A stretch of 64,000 nucleotides of DNA, taken from the NCBI GenBank assembly GCA_947581825.1, contig CANPVP010000002.1:1-64000 (forward strand), given 5' to 3'. Each line of letters starts with the position of its first letter. The stretch's first letter is position 1. The DNA is from an uncultured Clostridia bacterium (GTDB lineage: Bacteria; Bacillota; Clostridia; TANB77; CAG-508). Position numbers and translations under genes: made by a program. The notes beneath the pieces are model-generated. The model had not been told where the DNA came from, ran no database searches, and was given only the letters and a program-made list of their open reading frames with translations. Positions 9,321 through 18,943 of this stretch are shown here, piece by piece.

Positions 9321-9774
9321 TTAAAATTTTATAGATAGATTAAAAAATATTTTTTACACATACTATGAAATAGTCATAAAATGTCGAAAAATGCAAATAA
9401 AAAAAGATTTACAAAAAAAGAGTTAAATGTTAAAATAAAAATGATTTTTAAATCTTAATAATTTTATTCAAAATTATATTATTCCCCAAAAATAAAAAAT
9501 AATAAGGAAGGTGTGATGAATAACTGTATTGCAAAAGAAGTATAAATATAATTTCTGTTGTAATATCTATTTGTATAGTTATTTTAATAAATATTGGATA
9601 TAATAAAATAATGAATTACATATTGTTTATAAATCAAATGAAAACTAATCATTTAATATATTATGCTAAAAGTATCTATAATATCTGAAATTTATGACAA
9701 AAAAATTGACATGAAACTATCAAAAATATATAATGTTTATGGTCGAAATAACTAAAATGAAAGAGGTTTTGCAT
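9321..9774 (+). other. 454-base AT-rich gap with a decayed small membrane-protein frame
   Basis: No intact gene is visible. GGAAGGTGTG followed by ATG (9517) opens only nine codons. A different frame from about 9531 encodes a hydrophobic stretch (ISVVISICIVILINIG) and stops near 9690 without a matching start. No CGG occurs at the break, so this is not one of the recoded genes. It may be a relic, or chance. A possible promoter for the downstream gene is TTGACATGAAACTATC (9706 on), with no convincing -10. Confidence 0.35.
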
Positions 9775-11532
9775 ATGAAGAAAGTTATAAAGGCAATCAT
9801 AAAGCCAATTATAATAATAGCAATTATTGCATTAATCGTGGGGTTAGCTTATAGATATATGCAAAAAAGAAATAAAAATTATGAATTAGAAATTGTAAAT
9901 TCATATAGTTATTATCCACTTTTACAAGATAGTAAATATGGAATTATAGATTTACAGGGAAACATTTTAGTTAATCCAGAATATAAGCAAGTAATAATTC
10001 CAAATCCTTCAAAAGATGTATTTGTATGTGTTAATGAAAATGAACGTGAAGATACAGATGAAGATGATACAACAGTAGTATTTAATCAGCAAGGAGAACA
10101 AATATTTAAAGAATATGAAAACGTATCTGCAATTAGATTTTCGGGAACAGTTAGTGATATGCCATATGAAAAAACAGTCCTTTCATATAAGAAGGATGGC
10201 AAATATGGATTAATAGATTATAAGGGCAAAAAAGTAACAGAGCCTATATATGAAGAAATATCAAGTGTGCCATATAAAGAAGGAGAAATTCTAGCAAAAA
10301 AAGATGGTAAATATGGAGTAATAAATAATAAAGGAGTTGTACTAATAGAATTTGAATATGATGAAATTACTGGAGATGGTTTTTACAAAGAGGATACAAA
10401 ATATAAAGAAGCAGGTTATTTTGTAGGAAAAAAAACTGATGATGGGTACAGATATGGATATATAAATAATAAATTCGATAAACTTATTGACATGGAATAT
10501 AATGAAATATATAGAGCTGGCGTCGAAGATGATGAAAAAAATGTGTATCTTATTGCAACAAAAAATGGACAAGTAGGAGTTATATACAATAAAGAAGAAA
10601 TAATAAAATTTGAGTATGAAGATATAGAGTATGATGATGAAAGTAAAAGATTTTTAGTAGTAAAAGATTCAAAAAAAGGTGTATTTGATATTAATGGAAC
10701 TAATATAGTCCCAGTTAATTATGATTATGTAACATATAAAGGTGACTATATATATGCAGCAACTGATAATGAAGCTAAATATTTTGACGAATTTGGAAAA
10801 GAAATAGTAGAAATGGAATATTTAGAAATATATCCAACAGATAATGTAATTTACAATATAACTTTTTCTGAAGATGGCAAATATGGAATTATTGATGGAA
10901 AAGGAAATGTATTAGTAGATAATACTTATTCATTTATTGATTATGCTTTTGATAATTATTTTATTGCTTTAAGAGACGGAAAACTTGGTGTGATTGATGA
11001 TAAAGAAAATAATATAATCGAATTTAAATATGATGTATTACAATGTATTAATGGAACTAATGTAATTCAAGGAAAAATATCTGATACAGATACAATGGAT
11101 TTATATTCTAAGCAGATGGAAAAAGTTGCTACAGTTGAAAATGCTGTAATAAATTTATACAATGACTATATTGAAGTATATTCAGAAAAGAGTACAAAAT
11201 ATTTTGACTTTGAAGGACATGAAAAGACCAATACTCAAATATTAAAAAATAATGAACTGTTTGCAATTGAAAAAGATGGTAAATGGGGAATGACAGATAA
11301 ACTAGGGAATATAGTAGTAGATTGTATATATGATAAAGTAACAGAGCTTAATGAATATGGTTTTGCTGGTATAAAATTAGATGGAAAATGGGGCGTTGTA
11401 GACAAAACAGGAAATATAATTTTAGAACCAACATATGAACATTTTGCAAATAATGAAAAGCCAGAATTTATAAATAAATACTATAAAGTAACTTATGGAT
11501 ATGGAGAGAGCTATTATACAAATGAAGAATAA
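9775..11532 (+). CDS. Membrane-anchored WG-repeat protein
   Basis: A 585-residue protein starting at ATG 9775 (MKKVIKAIIKP), eight bases after AGAGG; an upstream in-frame ATG at 9733 lacks such a site. One membrane segment (residues about 9-27) anchors a long extracytoplasmic region of WG/KWG repeats, for example KYGIIDLQGNILVNPEYKQV, KYGLIDYKGKKV, KYGVINNKGVV, KWGMTDKLGNIVV and KWGVVDKTGNIIL. WG repeats are thought to form a propeller-like fold; function is unknown. The gene stands alone between two terminators. Confidence 0.85.
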   Translation: MKKVIKAIIKPIIIIAIIALIVGLAYRYMQKRNKNYELEIVNSYSYYPLLQDSKYGIIDLQGNILVNPEYKQVIIPNPSKDVFVCVNENEREDTDEDDTTVVFNQQGEQIFKEYENVSAIRFSGTVSDMPYEKTVLSYKKDGKYGLIDYKGKKVTEPIYEEISSVPYKEGEILAKKDGKYGVINNKGVVLIEFEYDEITGDGFYKEDTKYKEAGYFVGKKTDDGYRYGYINNKFDKLIDMEYNEIYRAGVEDDEKNVYLIATKNGQVGVIYNKEEIIKFEYEDIEYDDESKRFLVVKDSKKGVFDINGTNIVPVNYDYVTYKGDYIYAATDNEAKYFDEFGKEIVEMEYLEIYPTDNVIYNITFSEDGKYGIIDGKGNVLVDNTYSFIDYAFDNYFIALRDGKLGVIDDKENNIIEFKYDVLQCINGTNVIQGKISDTDTMDLYSKQMEKVATVENAVINLYNDYIEVYSEKSTKYFDFEGHEKTNTQILKNNELFAIEKDGKWGMTDKLGNIVVDCIYDKVTELNEYGFAGIKLDGKWGVVDKTGNIILEPTYEHFANNEKPEFINKYYKVTYGYGESYYTNEE

Positions 11533-11542
11533 TATAAAAGAA

Positions 11543-11568
11543 AAAGAGCGATGAAAACATCGTTCTTT
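11543..11568 (+). terminator. Terminator after the WG-repeat gene
   Basis: AAAGAGCGATG pairs with CATCGTTCTTT (one G-T pair) around an AAAA loop. It ends in T-rich sequence and works on either strand. Confidence 0.75.
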
Positions 11569-11602
11569 ACTTTAAATATAATTATTGTTAAAGGAGAATA
11601 TT

Positions 11603-12868
11603 ATGTACAAGGAATTTGGAATAAGTGAAGAGATTTTAAATATAGCTAAAAAAGCAGAAAAAGAAATAGAAGAAGAAGGAATTTTTAAAAATATAGAAGA
11701 AGTTTGTGAATATAATAGTTTAAAAGTTTTAACAGCTTTTCAAAAAAATAAAGTATCAGATATGCATTTTAATTCTACAACTGGATATGGGTATGGAGAT
11801 ATAGGAAGAGATTGTATAGAAAATATATTTGCAGATGTATTAAAAGCAGAGGATGCTTTAGTAAGAGGACAATTTATATCAGGAACCCATGCTCTAACAG
11901 TAGCTTTATTTGCACTTTTAAGACCAAATGATATATTTTTAAGTATAACTGGAAAACCATATGATACTTTGGATTGTGTAATAGGAATAGAAGAAAACAA
12001 AAGCTCTCTAAAATCTTTTGGAGTTAAATATGAGCAAATAGATTTAAAAGATAATGGAGAGTTTGATATAGAAAAAATAGTAGAAAGAGTTTCTAAAAAA
12101 GATATAAAATTAATTGAAATTCAAAGGTCAAGAGGATATGCAACAAGAGAATCTATAAGTATAGATAGTGTTGAAGAAGTAATAAAAGAAATAAGAAAAG
12201 TAAACAATGAAGTTATAATAATGATAGATAATTGTTATTGTGAATTTGTTGGAAGAAAAGAACCTTTGGAAGTTGGAGCAGATATAATAGTTGGTTCATT
12301 AATAAAAAATCTTGGAGGAGGAGTTGCACCAAATGGGGCATATATTGCAGGTAAAAAAGATTTAGTAGAACTTACAGCAGAAAGATTAACGTCACCAGGA
12401 CAAGGAAAAGAAGTTGGACCTACACTTGGAATTAATAAATCTATTTTACAAGGTATATATTTAGCACCAAATGTAGTTGCAAGTAGTTTAAAAACTGCAG
12501 TTTTTGCAGCTAAGATGTTAGAGATTCTTGGATATAAAGTATCACCTAGATATAATGAAAAAAGAGCAGATATAGTACAAACAATAGAATTTAATGATGC
12601 AGATAAACTAATAAAATATTGTCAAGGAATACAAATGGGGTCAGCGATAGATTCTAATTCTATTCCAGAGCCATGGGATATGCCTGGATATAATGATCAA
12701 ATAATAATGGCATCAGGAAGTTTTACTCAGGGATCTTCAATAGAGCTTTCTTGTGATGGACCAATAAGACCACCATATATAGCATTTATGCAGGGCGGAC
12801 TTACATATGAATATGGGAAAATTGGAGTATTAAAAGCAATTCAAAATATAGTAAAGAGTGAAAAATAA
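11603..12868 (+). CDS. YnbB/aluminium-resistance family PLP enzyme (Met gamma-lyase-like)
   Basis: A 421-residue fold-type I PLP protein of the family annotated as aluminium resistance or methionine gamma-lyase-like. ATG 11603 follows AAAGGAG. Family hallmarks are FNSTTGYGYGDIGRD, FISGTHALTVALFALLRP and the putative lysine region GSLIKNLGGGVAPNGAYIAG; near the end PIRPPYIAFMQGG is characteristic. The true substrate of this family is not established. It starts a run of closely spaced genes with the flavoprotein and YigZ homologue. Confidence 0.88.
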   Translation: MYKEFGISEEILNIAKKAEKEIEEEGIFKNIEEVCEYNSLKVLTAFQKNKVSDMHFNSTTGYGYGDIGRDCIENIFADVLKAEDALVRGQFISGTHALTVALFALLRPNDIFLSITGKPYDTLDCVIGIEENKSSLKSFGVKYEQIDLKDNGEFDIEKIVERVSKKDIKLIEIQRSRGYATRESISIDSVEEVIKEIRKVNNEVIIMIDNCYCEFVGRKEPLEVGADIIVGSLIKNLGGGVAPNGAYIAGKKDLVELTAERLTSPGQGKEVGPTLGINKSILQGIYLAPNVVASSLKTAVFAAKMLEILGYKVSPRYNEKRADIVQTIEFNDADKLIKYCQGIQMGSAIDSNSIPEPWDMPGYNDQIIMASGSFTQGSSIELSCDGPIRPPYIAFMQGGLTYEYGKIGVLKAIQNIVKSEK

Positions 12869-12919
12869 GTATAAATTAAATATATCAAATTTATACATGA
12901 GAAAGGAATCAGAACAAAA

Positions 12920-14188
12920 ATGAAAATAGTAATAATTGGCGGTGGACCTGCAGGAATGATGGCAGCTATTTCTGCAAAAGAAGCGAATCAAGAAGCGGAA
13001 GTTATTATTTTAGAAAAGATGGAAAGATTGGGCAGAAAATTACTAATAACAGGAAAAGGTAGATGTAATATAACTAGTAGTCTAAATATATCTGATTTTA
13101 TAAAAAATGTTCCAGGTAATGGAATGTTTTTATATAGTGCTTTTAATAAATATACCAATGAAGATATAATAAAATTTTTAGAAGATAAAGGTGTAAAAGT
13201 AAAAGAGGAAAGAGGAAACAGAATATTTCCTGCCTCAGATAAATCACAAGATGTTTTAGATGCTTTTATTAGCAGACTAAAAGAATTGAAAGTAAAAATA
13301 AAAACAAATGTGGAAGTAATAAGAATAGAAAAAGGCAATAATGAAGTTAAAGGTGTTACATATATAAATAATAATAAAGAAGAATATATGGAGGCTGACA
13401 AAATAATATTAGCAACAGGAGGAAAAAGCTATTCTAGCACTGGTTCTACAGGTGATGGGTATAAAATTGCACAAGAATTAGGACATACTATAACTAAGAT
13501 TAGACCATCATTAGTTCCCATGGAAACTTATGAGAAAAGTTTATGTAAAGAATTACAAGGATTAAGTTTAAAAAATGTAGGGATTAAAATTATAGATATA
13601 AAAAATAATAAAGAAATATATAATGATTTTGGAGAAATGCTTTTTACACATTTTGGGGTATCTGGGCCAACAATATTAAGTGCTTCAGCACATATTTTAA
13701 GATATAAAGATGCCGAAAAACTATTGAACGAAAAACAAATAAAACTATTTATAGATTTAAAACCAGCACTTTCAATGGAAAAGCTAGATATAAGAATAAG
13801 AAAGGATTTTGAAGAGGTAAAAAATAAGCAATTTCAAAATAGTTTAGATAAACTTTTACCTAAAAAAATGATTAATCCAATAATAGCGTTAAGTGAGATT
13901 AATCCAACTAAAAAAGTAAATGAAGTTACTAAAGAAGAAAGATTAAGAATAGTAAATTTATTAAAAAATTTTCAAGTTACATTAAAGAATTTTAGAGATA
14001 TAGAAGATGCAATAATAACTGCAGGAGGTATAAGTATAAAAGAAATAAATCCATCTACAATGGAATCTAAAATAATTAAAAACCTTTATTTTGCAGGAGA
14101 AATAATTGATGTTGATGCATATACAGGAGGCTTTAATCTTCAAATTGCGTATTCAACTGGATATGTTGCAGGAGGGAGTACATGGTAA
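12920..14188 (+). CDS. HI0933/BaiN-family NAD(P)/FAD-dependent oxidoreductase
   Basis: A 422-residue flavoprotein. The N-terminal dinucleotide-binding motif GGGPAGMMAA is followed by GRKLLITGKGRCNITSS, the signature of this family, and a C-terminal FAD motif LYFAGEIIDVDAYTGGFNLQ. Some homologues act on bile-acid intermediates, but most have no known substrate, so I give no specific activity. The stop overlaps the start of the next gene by seven bases. Confidence 0.88.
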   Translation: MKIVIIGGGPAGMMAAISAKEANQEAEVIILEKMERLGRKLLITGKGRCNITSSLNISDFIKNVPGNGMFLYSAFNKYTNEDIIKFLEDKGVKVKEERGNRIFPASDKSQDVLDAFISRLKELKVKIKTNVEVIRIEKGNNEVKGVTYINNNKEEYMEADKIILATGGKSYSSTGSTGDGYKIAQELGHTITKIRPSLVPMETYEKSLCKELQGLSLKNVGIKIIDIKNNKEIYNDFGEMLFTHFGVSGPTILSASAHILRYKDAEKLLNEKQIKLFIDLKPALSMEKLDIRIRKDFEEVKNKQFQNSLDKLLPKKMINPIIALSEINPTKKVNEVTKEERLRIVNLLKNFQVTLKNFRDIEDAIITAGGISIKEINPSTMESKIIKNLYFAGEIIDVDAYTGGFNLQIAYSTGYVAGGSTW

Positions 14189-14808
14189 GTTTTAAAGTAA
14201 TAGATAAAAATGTAAATGCACAAATTGTTGAAAAAAAGTCTAAATTTATAGCAAATTTATTTTATGTAGAAACAATAGATGAAGCAGAAAAGATAATAAG
14301 AGAAACAAGAAAAAAATATTATGATGCAAGACACAACTGTTATGCATATAGAATTATAGAAGATGGAAATATAATAGAAAGAAGTAGTGATGATGGAGAA
14401 CCATCAGGTACAGCTGGAGCTCCAATGCTAAATATAATTTCGAAAAATGATATATCAAATGTACTAGTAATTGTTACAAGATATTTCGGTGGAATTTTAT
14501 TAGGAACGGGAGGTTTGGTAAAAGCATATTCTGAAGCAGTACTAAAGGCTCTTGAGGGGATAGAATATAAAACTCAGGCTGTGGGTTGTGAGATAGAAGT
14601 ATCATTACCATATTCAGAAGTAGAAAATTTCAGATATTTTTGTAGAAAAGAAAAAATTAATATTTGCCAAGAAGAATTTACAGAAAATGTAAAATTTAAC
14701 ATAGAAATTCAAAAAGAAAAAACAGAAAAACTACTGGAAAAAATTTCAAGTGACAAAATGAAAAACATAACGACAAAAGTCTTGCAAGAGAAGATAATTA
14801 AAATTTAA
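14182..14808 (+). CDS. YigZ/IMPACT family protein
   Basis: A 208-residue protein with the N-terminal UPF0029/Impact fold (DARHNCYAYRI, RSSDDGEPSGTAGAPML, VTRYFGGILLGTGGLVKAYS) and a C-terminal DUF1949-like domain. The family is related to GCN1-binding regulators in eukaryotes; bacterial roles are poorly defined. It overlaps the upstream flavoprotein gene, so it is co-translated. Confidence 0.88.
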   Translation: MVSFKVIDKNVNAQIVEKKSKFIANLFYVETIDEAEKIIRETRKKYYDARHNCYAYRIIEDGNIIERSSDDGEPSGTAGAPMLNIISKNDISNVLVIVTRYFGGILLGTGGLVKAYSEAVLKALEGIEYKTQAVGCEIEVSLPYSEVENFRYFCRKEKINICQEEFTENVKFNIEIQKEKTEKLLEKISSDKMKNITTKVLQEKIIKI

Positions 14809-14844
14809 CGAAAACAAAAAAATAAAAAAAATCACAAAAATAAC

Positions 14845-14873
14845 TTGCAAAAAATGGAAAATGATATTATAAT
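14845..14873 (+). promoter_or_regulatory. Sigma-A-type promoter of spo0A
   Basis: TTGCAA (14845-14850), a 17-base spacer and TATAAT (14868-14873). The start would be near 14880, about 42 bases before the GTG. I see no convincing Spo0A box or sigma-H promoter in the 108 bases after the previous gene. Confidence 0.75.
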
Positions 14874-14921
14874 GCAAAATGTAAAATTTTTACAAATATT
14901 TTAACCTAGGAGGAAATGATA

Positions 14922-15740
14922 GTGAAAGAAAAAATTACAGTTTTAGTAGCAGATGACAACATTGATTTTGCAACAACTTTGACAGAAAACATTGAAAAAC
15001 AGGATGATATGGAAGTAATCGGGATGGCGAAAAATGGACTAGAAGCAGTAAAAATTATAGAAAATACTCAACCAGATATCGTATTATTAGATGTAATTAT
15101 GCCACACCTAGATGGACTAGGAGTGCTTGAAAAAATAGAAAATATGGAAATAGCAAAAAAACCATTAGTAGTTATGTTATCAGCAGTTGGACAAGACAAA
15201 GTAACAGGAAGAGCAATACAACTTGGGGCAGAATATTACATAGTTAAACCATTTGAAATGGACATTTTAATAAAAAGACTTAGAGAAATGAAAACACAAA
15301 AAATAATTCAACCAAGAACAAGTTTTATCAATCGTGAAATTAGAGCACAATATGTAGAAATACCAGAAGAAAATAGAAATAGTCAGGAAAATTTAGAAGC
15401 ATTAGTAACTAATATAATACATGAAGTAGGTGTACCAGCACATATTAAAGGTTATCAATATTTAAGACAAGCAATTATAATGGTAGTAAATGACATTGAA
15501 GTCATAAATCAAATAACTAAACAATTATATCCAAATATTGCACATAAATATAAAACAACACCATCAAGAGTAGAAAGAGCAATTCGTCATGCAATAGAAG
15601 TTGCATGGGGAAGAGGACAAAATGATACAGTTGAAAATATATTTGGCTATACAGTATCAGCATCAAAAGGAAAGCCTACAAATAGTGAATTTATAGCGAT
15701 GATAGCAGATAAATTGAGATTAGAATTAAAGAGTGCATAA
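14922..15740 (+). CDS. spo0A: Spo0A sporulation master response regulator (3' end supplied by the element)
   Basis: A 272-residue response regulator. The receiver domain (residues 1-125) has the acidic pair DD near the start, the phosphorylated Asp in IVLLDVIMP and Lys in YIVKPFE. The C-terminal DNA-binding domain contains the invariant [19 protein letters not shown] prefer GTG 14922, eight bases after TAGGAGG; ATG 14916 lies only two bases after it. The last 225 bases (15516-15740) are duplicated at 31891-32115 on the other side of the mobile element, so the present gene is a chimera of chromosomal 5' part and element-borne 3' part that keeps the protein intact. Confidence 0.96.
   Translation: MKEKITVLVADDNIDFATTLTENIEKQDDMEVIGMAKNGLEAVKIIENTQPDIVLLDVIMPHLDGLGVLEKIENMEIAKKPLVVMLSAVGQDKVTGRAIQLGAEYYIVKPFEMDILIKRLREMKTQKIIQPRTSFINREIRAQYVEIPEENRNSQENLEALVTNIIHEVGVPAHIKGYQYLRQAIIMVVNDIEVINQITKQLYPNIAHKYKTTPSRVERAIRHAIEVAWGRGQNDTVENIFGYTVSASKGKPTNSEFIAMIADKLRLELKSA
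15516..15740 (+). repeat. attL-side copy of the spo0A 3' end
   Basis: These 225 bases match 31891-32115 without gaps. The first 168 bases (15516-15683) are identical and the last 57 differ at six positions. Identity stops abruptly upstream of 15516, so strand exchange took place within the identical block, probably near its start. Confidence 0.9.
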
Positions 15741-15850
15741 AAGATGGCGAAACTACTGTTAGAGTAGTAATAAAACAATTATAAAAATCCGCACTTAATG
15801 CAACGAACTCTATGAAAAGCGTGATAGATTAAGCAAAAATCAGCATACAT

Positions 15851-15941
15851 TGCAATAAACTATTTTTAAATAATGCAATAAACTTAAAAAATTTATTGGT
15901 AAGAAAACCTCATATATTTATAAAAAATATAGGGAGGTTTT
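15851..15941 (+). promoter_or_regulatory. Recombinase leader: direct repeats and Shine-Dalgarno-pairing stem
   Basis: TGCAATAAACT occurs at 15851-15861 and 15874-15884, with a relative (TGCAACGAACT) at 15799-15809; these could be recombinase arm-type sites. AAAACCTC (15904-15911) is perfectly complementary to GAGGTTTT (15934-15941), which contains the Shine-Dalgarno of the recombinase and is followed by T residues. The stem would hide the ribosome site or act as a terminator. The same design precedes 17399 and 24389. Confidence 0.55.
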
Positions 15942-15946
15942 TTATT

Positions 15947-16936
15947 ATGGAAAAAATTGATTTTGAAATTGATGATTTCATAAACTATTGTGATTACAAA
16001 GGATTGTCTAAAAAGACATATGGAAGTTATGAGCAGTCATTGAGATTATTGGTGATTTATCTAAAGGAGAAATTTAGCATAAAAAATACAGAGCAAGTGA
16101 AAGAAAAGCATTTGAAGGATTATATTGAAAATTTAAAAGAAAGAGGAAAATATACAGTAGTATATAATGAAGAATCAAAGAAAACAAATAATCCTCAAAA
16201 TAGAGGAGATTTTGGAAAAAAAGTAAGTTTGATTACAGTAAATAATTATATTAGAAATATGAGAGTGTATTTTAACTATATGTATGATAATAGGCTTATT
16301 AAAATTAATCCAGTATGTAAAATAAAGACAATAAGAACACCACGTAAAGTAAAAGATTATTTGGAAGATGATATGTTTAACAGATTATTAAAATGTTTTG
16401 ATTTATCAAAATTTCACGAGTATAGGGATTATATTATTACAGAACTTATTTTTGATACTGGTATGAGAGTAGGGGAATGTTTAACAATAAGAGATGAAAC
16501 AGATATAAATTTTATGGAAAGGACGATTTTTTTACCAGCGGAGAATACAAAAGGAAAAAAAGATAGATATGTATTTTTTTCAGTACAAATGGCAACTGAA
16601 TTAAAACGATGGCTACAATATAGAGATAGATATAAAGATAGTGAATTTTGTTTTTGTACTACGAAAGGAGGACAATTGCAAGTAAGAAGTTTTGAAAGTA
16701 ATTTTACAGTATATGGAGAAAGAATTGGAAAAAAAGATATACACCCTCATATGCTACGCAATAATTTTGCAAAAAGATTTTTGATGAATGGTGGGAATAT
16801 CTATACTCTTTCACAAATATTGGGACATTCATCAGTTCAAGTAACAGAACAATGCTATTTGGATTTAAAAACAGAAGATTTAAGACAACAATATCAGAGA
16901 TTTTCTCCACTAATGAATTTAAAAAATAAAAAATAA
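15947..16936 (+). CDS. Tyrosine recombinase/integrase 1
   Basis: A 329-residue phage-type integrase, probably the enzyme that inserted the element in spo0A. ATG 15947 lies nine bases after GGGAGG; a longer TTG-started frame at 15896 runs through the leader hairpin and is unlikely. The N-terminal SAM-like core-binding domain covers about residues 1-105. Catalytic residues are visible: Arg in TGMRVGE, Lys in TKGKKDR, His-x-x-Arg in HPHMLRNNF, His in LGHSS and Tyr in EQCYLDL. The only CGG triplet inside (16539) is out of frame. Confidence 0.92.
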   Translation: MEKIDFEIDDFINYCDYKGLSKKTYGSYEQSLRLLVIYLKEKFSIKNTEQVKEKHLKDYIENLKERGKYTVVYNEESKKTNNPQNRGDFGKKVSLITVNNYIRNMRVYFNYMYDNRLIKINPVCKIKTIRTPRKVKDYLEDDMFNRLLKCFDLSKFHEYRDYIITELIFDTGMRVGECLTIRDETDINFMERTIFLPAENTKGKKDRYVFFSVQMATELKRWLQYRDRYKDSEFCFCTTKGGQLQVRSFESNFTVYGERIGKKDIHPHMLRNNFAKRFLMNGGNIYTLSQILGHSSVQVTEQCYLDLKTEDLRQQYQRFSPLMNLKNKK

Positions 16937-17398
16937 TAAAAAAATTTAAAAATTTTTTTCAAAAAAGCTTGAAAAAGCTATATATCAACGAAAAGACATA
17001 TTTTTTGAAAAATATGTTTTGCAAAATATATTTATAAAAAGTCAATAGAAAAATTGAAAAAACTTTTCTATTTATATTTTTTTATTTTAATAAAAAGCTA
17101 TATATATCAAACAAAAATGATATTATAAGAATGATTATATTATACTATATGTTTTATAAAATGTCAATAGGAAACCGTTGGGGCTCTAAGGAAAGAAGAT
17201 TTTTTACTGTTGACATTTTTAAAGATATGTGCTAAAATAAAAATCGTCATAACAAACGGCAATTTGTTATGACGAAAAAAATAAAAACTATTGACAAATA
17301 ATTTTTATATTTATACCAATATTAATTATAATATAAAAAATCCTCATTTTCAATGGTTTTTATAAAAAAATAATTGAGAAAGGAGGGTTTTTTCTATT
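16937..17398 (+). promoter_or_regulatory. Intergenic control region with promoter and hairpins
   Basis: The 462 bases hold no gene. AAAAAGCTATATAT occurs twice (near 16974 and 17094). A promoter TTGACA (17210-17215), 17-base spacer, TAAAAT (17233-17238) leads into a perfect 12-pair hairpin CGTCATAACAAA / TTTGTTATGACG (17245-17256 and 17263-17274). Next to the start of 17399, AAAAAATCCTC (17335-17345) can pair with GAGGGTTTTTT, which contains the Shine-Dalgarno, with one G-T pair. This is the second copy of the leader design seen at 15904. Recombinase and replication genes may thus be controlled alike. Confidence 0.55.
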
Positions 17399-17782
17399 AT
17401 GCTCAAAAAGGTAATAGAAAAAGCACTACTTCTTAGGAATGTAGAAAAAAAACAAGAAGTTGTAATAGAAACATCTGTTACGACCGTATTTTCTTTACAT
17501 TTATCTAAGATGATAGTGCTTTTGTTATATAATTTTTTCTTATTTTATAAAGTAACAGAACTAGAAGTAACAATTTTAATAAAAGACAATTATGCTGATA
17601 TTTTAAATATAATTATGACTGAGATTAAAATTGGATTACATAATTACATAATCTTATATGAAGAAGAATTAGAAAATCTAATAGAATTCCACAATAAAGA
17701 TGAAACCTTATTAGTACTTGCTATACAAGAAAATGTAAATAAAAATTTGAAAGAATTATTTAATTTGGAGGAGAAAAAATGA
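17399..17782 (+). CDS. Unknown protein, first gene of the replication operon
   Basis: A 127-residue protein starting at ATG 17399 after AAGGAGGG. It has a hydrophobic central patch (MIVLLLYNFFLF, residues about 38-49) and a charged C-terminus; no family is recognised. The stop overlaps the next gene by four bases (ATGA), so it belongs to the operon 17399-22627. It might be a small copy-control or partner protein, but nothing in the sequence proves this. Confidence 0.65.
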   Translation: MLKKVIEKALLLRNVEKKQEVVIETSVTTVFSLHLSKMIVLLLYNFFLFYKVTELEVTILIKDNYADILNIIMTEIKIGLHNYIILYEEELENLIEFHNKDETLLVLAIQENVNKNLKELFNLEEKK

Positions 17783-18468
17783 AAGAAGAAGTGATTTTAA
17801 CTAAAAAAGAAGAGAATAAGAAAGATATTATAGAATTGGCTAAGAATACTAATGTAGGGGAAGAATTAACTAATTTAGTTTTAGAAGAAACAGAAAAAAT
17901 TTTTCTTCTTAGAGAAAGAACTAAAAAAAGCCTAGGAGAGATATTCAGTAATATTAGAGAAAAATTAGGTGGAGAAAATCAATATAACGGCTTTTTCGGC
18001 AAATGGTATCAAGCTTTAGGGTTTAAAAAAGATTTCGTCTATAATTGTATTAATTATTTTAAATTGCTTGTCGATAATAGCGAAGACCAAAAAATTCAAG
18101 AATTATCTTTTTCAAAAGTCTGTGAAATAGCAAAACTAAAAGAAATTCCAGAAATTCAAAAACAGGTAATTGAAAAAGCACCACTTAATCAAATGAAATT
18201 TAAACAAGTCACAAAATTAGTAAGAGAAGTTAAAGAAAGAAAAGAAGTAACAGAAGAATTAATTAATGAAATATGCAATAATGCTGATGAAGTTGAAACT
18301 AACTTTGGTAAATATATTAAAACAACAACATCTTTTATAAAAGAATTAGAAGAGTCATCAAAAACAACATCAAAAGAAGAACTTGAGAAAATATTGAAGT
18401 TAGTTGATGAAGTAAAAAATTTATGCGAAAAGGCAAAATTGGAGGTACAAAATGACAGAACAAACTAA
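17779..18468 (+). CDS. Predicted helical DNA-binding/partition-like protein
   Basis: A 229-residue mostly helical protein following GGAGG. Its central part (GFFGKWYQALGFKKDFVYNC, then SFSKVCEIAKLKEIPEIQKQ) reads like the helix-turn-helix and wing regions of ParB/RepA-associated or DUF3102-like proteins of low-GC phages and plasmids. That is a resemblance only. A C-terminal coiled coil (about 175-225) follows. It overlaps the next gene by 17 bases. Confidence 0.6.
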   Translation: MKEEVILTKKEENKKDIIELAKNTNVGEELTNLVLEETEKIFLLRERTKKSLGEIFSNIREKLGGENQYNGFFGKWYQALGFKKDFVYNCINYFKLLVDNSEDQKIQELSFSKVCEIAKLKEIPEIQKQVIEKAPLNQMKFKQVTKLVREVKERKEVTEELINEICNNADEVETNFGKYIKTTTSFIKELEESSKTTSKEELEKILKLVDEVKNLCEKAKLEVQNDRTN

Positions 18469-18943
18469 AGATAATATTACAAATCAAATAAAACTATATT
18501 CTAAATATATTACAAGCGACGAAAGTCGCTTTGTAATGGCAAAAGAAATAATAGATAGATTATTTATTAGTAGCTACTTTAAATTTGAAGAAATGACCAA
18601 TTTCGTAAAAAATGAACTAACTTCTATATTTTCTTTATCAGAAGAGCAAACACAAATAATTTTAAAACAATTTGAAGAAAAATATCAAATGATAAATGAC
18701 AAATTAAAAATTGCAAAATTAAAATTAATTTTAGAAGAAACACCTATCTATGAAGTAGATGAACTACATTGTTTTAATTTAATAGAAGTAAAAAAAATTG
18801 TTAGATATATTATAAATAATAATCTAATTGCCAGTAAGCAAATTTTACAAGACTTTGTAATCAATGATTTATCTACACATTTTAAATTAGATGAAGAAAA
18901 TAAAAAAGAAATTATGGAGGAATTAAATGATGATAAAAGCTAG
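18452..18943 (+). CDS. Unknown helical protein of the replication operon
   Basis: A 163-residue acidic, helix-rich protein with two similar halves, each with a hydrophobic segment leading into SxxFKxxE-type helices (SSYFKFEEMTNFVKNEL and LSTHFKLDEENKKEIMEEL). No family recognised. It starts at ATG 18452 within the previous gene after GGAGG and overlaps the following primase gene by 17 bases. Confidence 0.6.
   Translation: MTEQTKDNITNQIKLYSKYITSDESRFVMAKEIIDRLFISSYFKFEEMTNFVKNELTSIFSLSEEQTQIILKQFEEKYQMINDKLKIAKLKLILEETPIYEVDELHCFNLIEVKKIVRYIINNNLIASKQILQDFVINDLSTHFKLDEENKKEIMEELNDDKS

Noticed and set aside
9517..9690. Small membrane protein rescued by recoding
   Set aside because: The frame break there has no CGG, and no shift of one defined codon restores a convincing protein.
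14922..15740. Skin-like interruption of a sporulation gene
   Set aside because: The left copy restores a complete spo0A with stop codon, so no excision is needed for a functional protein.
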